Below are positions 60,180-64,000 of a stretch of 64,000 nt of DNA, piece after piece. Made by a program: the position numbers and the translations under genes. The DNA is taken from the NCBI RefSeq assembly GCF_001494595.1, contig NZ_LN929908.1:2951716-3015715 (forward strand), read 5' to 3'. The DNA is from Mycobacterium sp. M26 (GTDB lineage Bacteria > Actinomycetota > Actinomycetes > Mycobacteriales > Mycobacteriaceae). The number at the start of each line of letters is the position of its first letter. Within the stretch, counting starts at the first letter, position 1. The notes beneath the pieces are model-generated. The model worked only from the letters and a program-made list of their open reading frames with translations. It made no database searches and was not told where the DNA came from.

Positions 60180-60776
60180 ATGGCTTCCAGGCTGGCTCTG
60201 GCCGACGCACCGTATACCGCGCAGCAACGCCGTGCCGAGCGCGCCCTGCGGCCGGTGCCGCCGGTGGGAACCCGCCGGGTCGGCCGCCCCCGTGGCTCCA
60301 ACAGCGACGCGCGGCGCCAGATGATTGTCTCGGCGGGCATCCAGGTCTTTGCCGCCCGCGGCTACGACGCGGCCACCCTCAAGGAAGTCGCCGACCTCGT
60401 CGACGTCACCCGTCCCGCGGTGCATCACTATTTCGCCGGCAAGGCGCCGCTCTATCAGGCCGCCCTGGAGCGGGCCCGCGAGATCGTCCTGGCCAACTGG
60501 TCGGGTTCGACCACCGGCCTGCTGGATGGCCGGACCTGCGACGATGAGGTCCGCTTCGCCTGCGCGCTGCTGGGCACGTCGCTGGCACAGAGCCGCCGGC
60601 TGGCCGAAATCGCACCCCTGATCACCGAGATCGCCGACGAGGTCCGGCAGCTGTGCCGGTCGGCCACCGCTGGTGCCAGCCCGGACTCCAGCACCGAGAT
60701 CCTGACCGCGACCATCATCGGCCAGTGGGTGCTCACCGCGGCGGCGCTGCCGCAGCTGGACCCCGCCGGGTCCTGA
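60180..60776 (+). CDS. TetR-family transcriptional regulator
   Basis: 198 residues from the ATG at 60180, with a ~40-residue basic N-terminal extension (RRVGRPRGSNSDARRQM). The HTH is IQVFAARGYDAATLKEVADLVDVTRPAVHHYFAGKAPLYQAAL. The C-terminal ligand domain is helical and unlike well-known members. Likely target is unknown; a short palindrome lies downstream at 60822, before the next gene. Confidence 0.9.
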   Translation: MASRLALADAPYTAQQRRAERALRPVPPVGTRRVGRPRGSNSDARRQMIVSAGIQVFAARGYDAATLKEVADLVDVTRPAVHHYFAGKAPLYQAALERAREIVLANWSGSTTGLLDGRTCDDEVRFACALLGTSLAQSRRLAEIAPLITEIADEVRQLCRSATAGASPDSSTEILTATIIGQWVLTAAALPQLDPAGS

Positions 60777-60821
60777 GCCCGGACCGCTGTCCTGGGAATA
60801 CGCGGATCACACCTGCTCGAT

Positions 60822-60838
60822 GGTGGCAACGTTCCACC
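60822..60838. promoter_or_regulatory. Short palindrome upstream of the lipoprotein-like gene
   Basis: GGTGG (60822-60826) and CCACC (60834-60838) flank CAACGTT, so a 17-bp imperfect dyad around an AACGTT core. It precedes a TAGATT -10-like hexamer at 60858-60863. Size fits a TetR-type operator; the link to the TetR protein just upstream is a guess. Confidence 0.35.
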
Positions 60839-60905
60839 TTTTTATCTGTCGCACGTGTAGATTTACCGCCGACTGTCTTTACTAAGAGGCTGGAGGCGCA
60901 GGTCC

Positions 60906-62309
60906 GTGAATCCGGCACGTTCGGGCGCCCGAAATCGACGCGGAATCCGCGTCGCCTCGGCCGTCGCCCTGATCGCCGGCGTCACCGCGGTGGCTCCCGG
61001 CTGTGGTTCGCCGGGCAGTCTCACCCAGGCCGCTAATGACCTGCAATCGGCGTTGCTGTCGATGCCCGGCGTCACCGACGCGTGGGTGTACCACGAGGAG
61101 AGCTACGCCGAGGGCGTCATCTTCAACATCGCGGTCGACGTTCCGGCCGCCACCCGCCAGCAACTTGTCGACATCGCCGACCGCATCGACACCAATCACA
61201 TCGGCCTGATCTCGAACTACACCCAGAATGTCGAATTCTGGGTGACGCCGGACCGGCCGGTGACATTGCGCCGTCAGGCCCACTTCGACCCGACCCAGAT
61301 CGCCGACGATGCCCAGCAGCTGCGCGCGCTCGCCGCGGGCACTGACGGCCGCATCGACTGGTTCCGCAGCGAGGACGGGTCGGCCAACCAGCTCTCCATC
61401 GACTCCGGTCGCGGCCCGGGTGCGACGCTTCTGGAGGCGGTGCGTCAGACCGCAGGCCAGGCCGGTGTGACCATGTCGGTGTCCCCGACGGTGCCGTCCC
61501 GGCAGAATCCACGGCTGGTGGTCAGCTACCCGTTCAACGCCGACCAGCAGACAGCGGTGACGCAACTGGTCAATCAGGTTCCTGTCGACGTTTTCGGCAT
61601 GCGGATCGACGCCGGCGCGCTGCGCGCGATGGAGGTGATGACGCCCGATCCGGCGACCGCCGAGAAGGATCTGACCGCCGTCATCGATGCCAGCCGGGCG
61701 GTGGCCGCCAAGCCGATGTGGCTGGCCTGGTACTACCCCACGTTCACCGGTGCCCCGGCGTACGGCGGCGTCGTCGAACTGCACGACTGCTCGGTGAACC
61801 CCGCGACCGGTGTGCAGAACGTGGCCGCGCATGTTCAAGCCGACGCCGGAGTCGACACACTGCAGGCCCGCCTGCAGACCGCGATCGACACCTGCCCGGC
61901 ACCGGCATCCTCCACCCCGGCTGAATCCTCAACGGGGACAAGAACTTCCAGTGACACTGTCCAGGTGGCCGTACCTGAGCTGCGCAACCAGATCGCCGAA
62001 GGCACCCGCGGGGCGGTGCCACCGAAATCGGCTCCGTGCATCGGCCAGCCGGGCTGCGTGACCGCCGGGCCGGGACGGGTGGCCGCCGGTGGCGGTGGTG
62101 CTCGACCCAGCTTCCCCGCACCGCGTCCGCTGCTGCCCGGATCGGGCCTGCCTGACCTGAACCTGCCGCTGCCGGCTGCGGGTCTGCCCTTCTTCCCGGT
62201 ACCGCCGCCGTCGAACGTCACCGCGGATCCGTCGGCGAACTCCTCGAGCCGCAGCACTGCGCCGAAGCGGTCCAGCACCGCCGGTTCGGCCCGCGACTCC
62301 GACGACTGA
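60906..62309 (+). CDS. Exported lipoprotein-like protein with Pro-rich tail
   Basis: 467 residues from the GTG at 60906, preceded by GGAGGCGCAG. Basic N-terminus and hydrophobic segment end at VAPGC33, a lipobox-like site (imperfect, Ala at -3), so probably lipidated. Residues 45-320 form an alpha/beta domain of unknown family (MPGVTDAWVYHEESYAEGVIFNIAVDVPAAT). The last ~120 residues are Pro/Ala/Ser-rich (FPAPRPLLPGSGLPDLNLPLP), typical of wall-spanning mycobacterial proteins. Function unknown. Confidence 0.75.
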   Translation: MNPARSGARNRRGIRVASAVALIAGVTAVAPGCGSPGSLTQAANDLQSALLSMPGVTDAWVYHEESYAEGVIFNIAVDVPAATRQQLVDIADRIDTNHIGLISNYTQNVEFWVTPDRPVTLRRQAHFDPTQIADDAQQLRALAAGTDGRIDWFRSEDGSANQLSIDSGRGPGATLLEAVRQTAGQAGVTMSVSPTVPSRQNPRLVVSYPFNADQQTAVTQLVNQVPVDVFGMRIDAGALRAMEVMTPDPATAEKDLTAVIDASRAVAAKPMWLAWYYPTFTGAPAYGGVVELHDCSVNPATGVQNVAAHVQADAGVDTLQARLQTAIDTCPAPASSTPAESSTGTRTSSDTVQVAVPELRNQIAEGTRGAVPPKSAPCIGQPGCVTAGPGRVAAGGGGARPSFPAPRPLLPGSGLPDLNLPLPAAGLPFFPVPPPSNVTADPSANSSSRSTAPKRSSTAGSARDSDD

Positions 62310-62397
62310 GCTGGGCGTTCCTCAAAGCTGACGCTTAAGGAGCGTGGCTATCGTCGGCCATGTCCCCACGGGTCCCCTCCCATTGGATCGGGGACAG

Positions 62398-62430
62398 AAG
62401 GGCCTGGCCGTCCCCTCGAGCCAGGCCCTT
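62398..62430. terminator. Hairpin before the enoyl-CoA hydratase gene
   Basis: 11-bp perfect stem AAGGGCCTGGC (62398-62408) with GCCAGGCCCTT (62420-62430) around an 11-base loop, 89 bases past the lipoprotein-like stop. Another possible pairing, TGTCCCC with GGGGACA, lies just upstream. Probable terminator of the preceding gene. Confidence 0.65.
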
Positions 62431-62466
62431 CCTGATGCCGCACAGCGCTGCCGATACGGTGTCGCT

Positions 62467-63225
62467 ATGACCAGCGACGACATTCTGCTCATCGACACCA
62501 CCGACCGGATTCGCACGATCACCCTGAACCGGCCGGGTTCGCGTAACGCGCTGTCCTCGGCATTGCGCACCCAGCTGTTCGCGGCGTTGCGCGCCGCGGA
62601 AGCCGACGACGACGTCGACGTGGTGATCTTCACCGGAGCCGATCCGGTGTTCTGCGCCGGTCTGGATCTCAAGGAACTCGGCGATACCACCGAGCTGCCC
62701 GACATCTCGCCCAAGTGGCCGCCGATGACCAAGCCGGTGATCGGCGCGATCAACGGGGCCGCGGTGACCGGTGGGCTCGAATTGGCGCTCTACTGCGACA
62801 TTTTGATCGCCTCGGATCAGGCCCGCTTCGCCGATACCCATGCCCGGGTGGGACTGCTGCCCACGTGGGGTCTGAGTGTGCGGCTGCCGCAGAAGGTCGG
62901 TGTGGGCCTGGCCCGCCGGATGAGCCTGACCGGGGACTATCTGTCCGCCGAGGAGGCGCTGCGCGCCGGGCTGGTCACCCAGGTGGTGCCACACGGCGAT
63001 CTGCTGCCGACCGCGCGCGCCGTGGCCTCCTCGATCGTGGGCAACAACCAGAAGGCGGTGCGCGCGTTGCTGGCGTCGTATCACCGCATCGATGAGGACC
63101 AGACCAACTCCGGGCTGTGGATCGAGGCGATGTCGGCCAAGGCGTGGATGGCCTCGACGAGCGGTGACGACATCGCGGCCAGCCGCGCCTCGGTGATCGA
63201 ACGGGGCCGGGCCCAAGTCAACTGA
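62467..63225 (+). CDS. Crotonase-fold enoyl-CoA hydratase/isomerase family protein
   Basis: 252 residues from the ATG at 62467. Crotonase oxyanion segments RPGSRNALSSAL and FCAGLDLKELG, then INGAAVTGGLELALYCDILIASDQARF. The first catalytic Glu is present (GGLELAL), but the place of the second (usually in QPE) reads ADTHARVG, with His, so ordinary hydration may not be its reaction. Lipid or side-chain degradation role is inferred from family. From memory similar to the EchA16 group. Confidence 0.85.
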   Translation: MTSDDILLIDTTDRIRTITLNRPGSRNALSSALRTQLFAALRAAEADDDVDVVIFTGADPVFCAGLDLKELGDTTELPDISPKWPPMTKPVIGAINGAAVTGGLELALYCDILIASDQARFADTHARVGLLPTWGLSVRLPQKVGVGLARRMSLTGDYLSAEEALRAGLVTQVVPHGDLLPTARAVASSIVGNNQKAVRALLASYHRIDEDQTNSGLWIEAMSAKAWMASTSGDDIAASRASVIERGRAQVN

Positions 63226-63319
63226 CGCCCGGCGAATCCGGGATTCAGGTGCCCGGCGCGCGAGCGTGGCTTATGTTCTCCGACAGACAGTGACATGTCC
63301 TGCCCCGGAGGCTCGACCC

Positions 63320-63868
63320 ATGGTCCGTACACCTGAACCCCCTACCTTCGCTGCCGCCGGCGTCCTGGGCGCCGCGATCCTCGGGGCCGCCGTTGCACTG
63401 TTCCCGTCCCCCGACACCGGGGCTCGCCATGTCGAGGGTTCGGCGATCACCTTGGTCTCCGTCGATGCGGCCCTGGCTCCTGCCGACCTGTGGTGGCTCG
63501 GCGACGGGTCGCACCGGGTCGGGCGCAGCGCTGCCCAGCCATCCGCGCTGGCCATCGACCCCCACGTGGAGTTGTTCGGAACTCTGATCATCGGCAACGG
63601 CGCCGATGGCACCGCGGCAAATCCCAACGGCGGCAACGGAGGTCTGCTGTGGGGCAACGGCGGCGCCGGGTACACGCCCGCCGGCGCCTCGGGGGCGCAA
63701 GGGGGCAACGGCGGCAATGCCGGTCTCTTCGGCACCGCCGGAGCGGGCGGCACGCGGTCCACCACCGGCGGGACCGCCACTGGTGGCACAGCCACCCAGG
63801 GTGGAGCCGGCAGTAACGGCTCGAATGGCAGCGCGGGCAGTCAAGGGGCGTCCGGCGCCAACGGCTGA
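63320..63868 (+). CDS. PGRS-like exported protein lacking a PE domain
   Basis: 182 residues from the ATG at 63320 (GGAGG upstream). Hydrophobic segment AAGVLGAAILGAAVALF near residues 10-26 for export or anchoring, then a spacer. LFGTLIIGNGADGTAANPNGGNGGLLWGNGGAG matches the junction sequence that opens PGRS regions of PE_PGRS proteins, and a short Gly-Gly-X stretch runs to the stop. There is no PE head. A minimal or ancestral-like PGRS protein; function unknown. Confidence 0.75.
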   Translation: MVRTPEPPTFAAAGVLGAAILGAAVALFPSPDTGARHVEGSAITLVSVDAALAPADLWWLGDGSHRVGRSAAQPSALAIDPHVELFGTLIIGNGADGTAANPNGGNGGLLWGNGGAGYTPAGASGAQGGNGGNAGLFGTAGAGGTRSTTGGTATGGTATQGGAGSNGSNGSAGSQGASGANG

Positions 63869-63880
63869 ATCACCCTGCGG

Positions 63881-64000
63881 CTAGCGCGTTCCCGTCACCA
63901 GCCATCGTCCCGAGAGCGCCCGCCAGCCCACGAACGCCAGGCGCAGCACCATGAAGGAGCTGAGCCCGGCCCAGATGCCGAGCAGACCCCAGCCGAACGC
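63881..64000 (-). CDS. dinF: MATE/DinF-family transporter, C-terminal 39 residues
   Basis: The 40 codons visible read a hydrophobic helix FGWGLLGIWAGLSSFMVLRLAF followed by VGWRALSGRWLVTGTR and stop, the last helix and tail of MATE efflux proteins. The rest lies right of the window. Assignment leans on recalled synteny: in M. tuberculosis dinF (Rv2836c) follows this region on the minus strand. Confidence 0.6.
   Translation of the reverse strand, partial: AFGWGLLGIWAGLSSFMVLRLAFVGWRALSGRWLVTGTR

Overview
The window is a high-GC chromosomal segment from a mycobacterium, most likely a fast-growing, Mycolicibacterium-type species. Evidence from the sequence: dense GC-rich coding with many GTG starts and 4-base ATGA/GTGA overlaps; genes typical of mycobacteria (mycofactocin-type SDR, PE-PPE-domain hydrolase, PGRS-like protein, F420-type PPOX protein, PptT, leaderless starts). 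From memory, the core gene order (ftsK, an ABM protein, SDR, RNase J, dapA, thyX, dfrA, thyA, dapB, aldR/ald, pepR, pnp, rpsO, ribF, sirR, truB, pptT, dinF) follows the M. tuberculosis Rv2748c-Rv2836c order, with accessory genes inserted at several joints.

Layout. 1-4577 (-): complete arginine deiminase pathway arcD-arcA-arcB-arcC, cut by the left edge in arcC. 4674-7190 (-): ftsK. 7371-12512: ABM protein and SDR (+), a thiolase-like protein (-), then a three-gene set (+) for heme-dependent oxidative N-demethylation of a methylated amine. 12499-15866 (-): thyX-dapA-rnj. 15940-20639: a small coiled-coil protein, a deaminase, a YcaQ-like glycosylase overlapping dfrA, thyA, a dienelactone hydrolase and a membrane protein. 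20705-26917: small exported protein, flavodoxin-like and F420/PPOX proteins, dapB, haloalkane dehalogenase, PE-PPE hydrolase, and the divergent aldR/ald pair. 26999-34342 (-): VOC protein, YchJ-like protein, class A beta-lactamase, nitronate monooxygenase, pepR, pnp and rpsO.

34484-37120: a self-regulated ArsR/SRPBCC pair, ribF and mntR/sirR. 37231-44848: an aminoglycoside-phosphotransferase-like kinase followed by what was one 2166-codon signalling gene (double zinc ribbon, class III nucleotidyl cyclase, AAA-type ATPase, helical region, four tandem ~273-residue NTF2/SnoaL-like repeats). It is now split by a perfect 55-bp tandem duplication that shifts the frame. 44883-47283: cytochrome P450 with a divergent AraC regulator. 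47280-49761 (-): truB, pptT and a metallophosphoesterase in a tightly overlapping operon. 50051-57072: two paralogous giant exported proteins built from a shared N-terminal region and a repeating ~410-residue Ig-like plus beta-propeller module (three copies, then one). 57154-64000: CocE-type hydrolase, exported Cys-rich protein, DUF2277 protein, TetR regulator, lipoprotein-like protein, enoyl-CoA hydratase homologue, PGRS-like protein without a PE domain, and the end of a MATE/DinF transporter.

Functional links: thyX, thyA, dfrA, dapA and dapB supply thymidylate, folate and lysine/DAP. RNase J and PNPase are partners in mycobacterial RNA decay. The arc and N-demethylase operons add nitrogen and energy from arginine and methylated amines. 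No tRNA, rRNA, CRISPR array, transposase or integrase was seen. No gene-free stretch exceeds 300 bases; the longest are 33780-34072 (pnp leader) and 49762-50050 (promoter region of the large surface protein).
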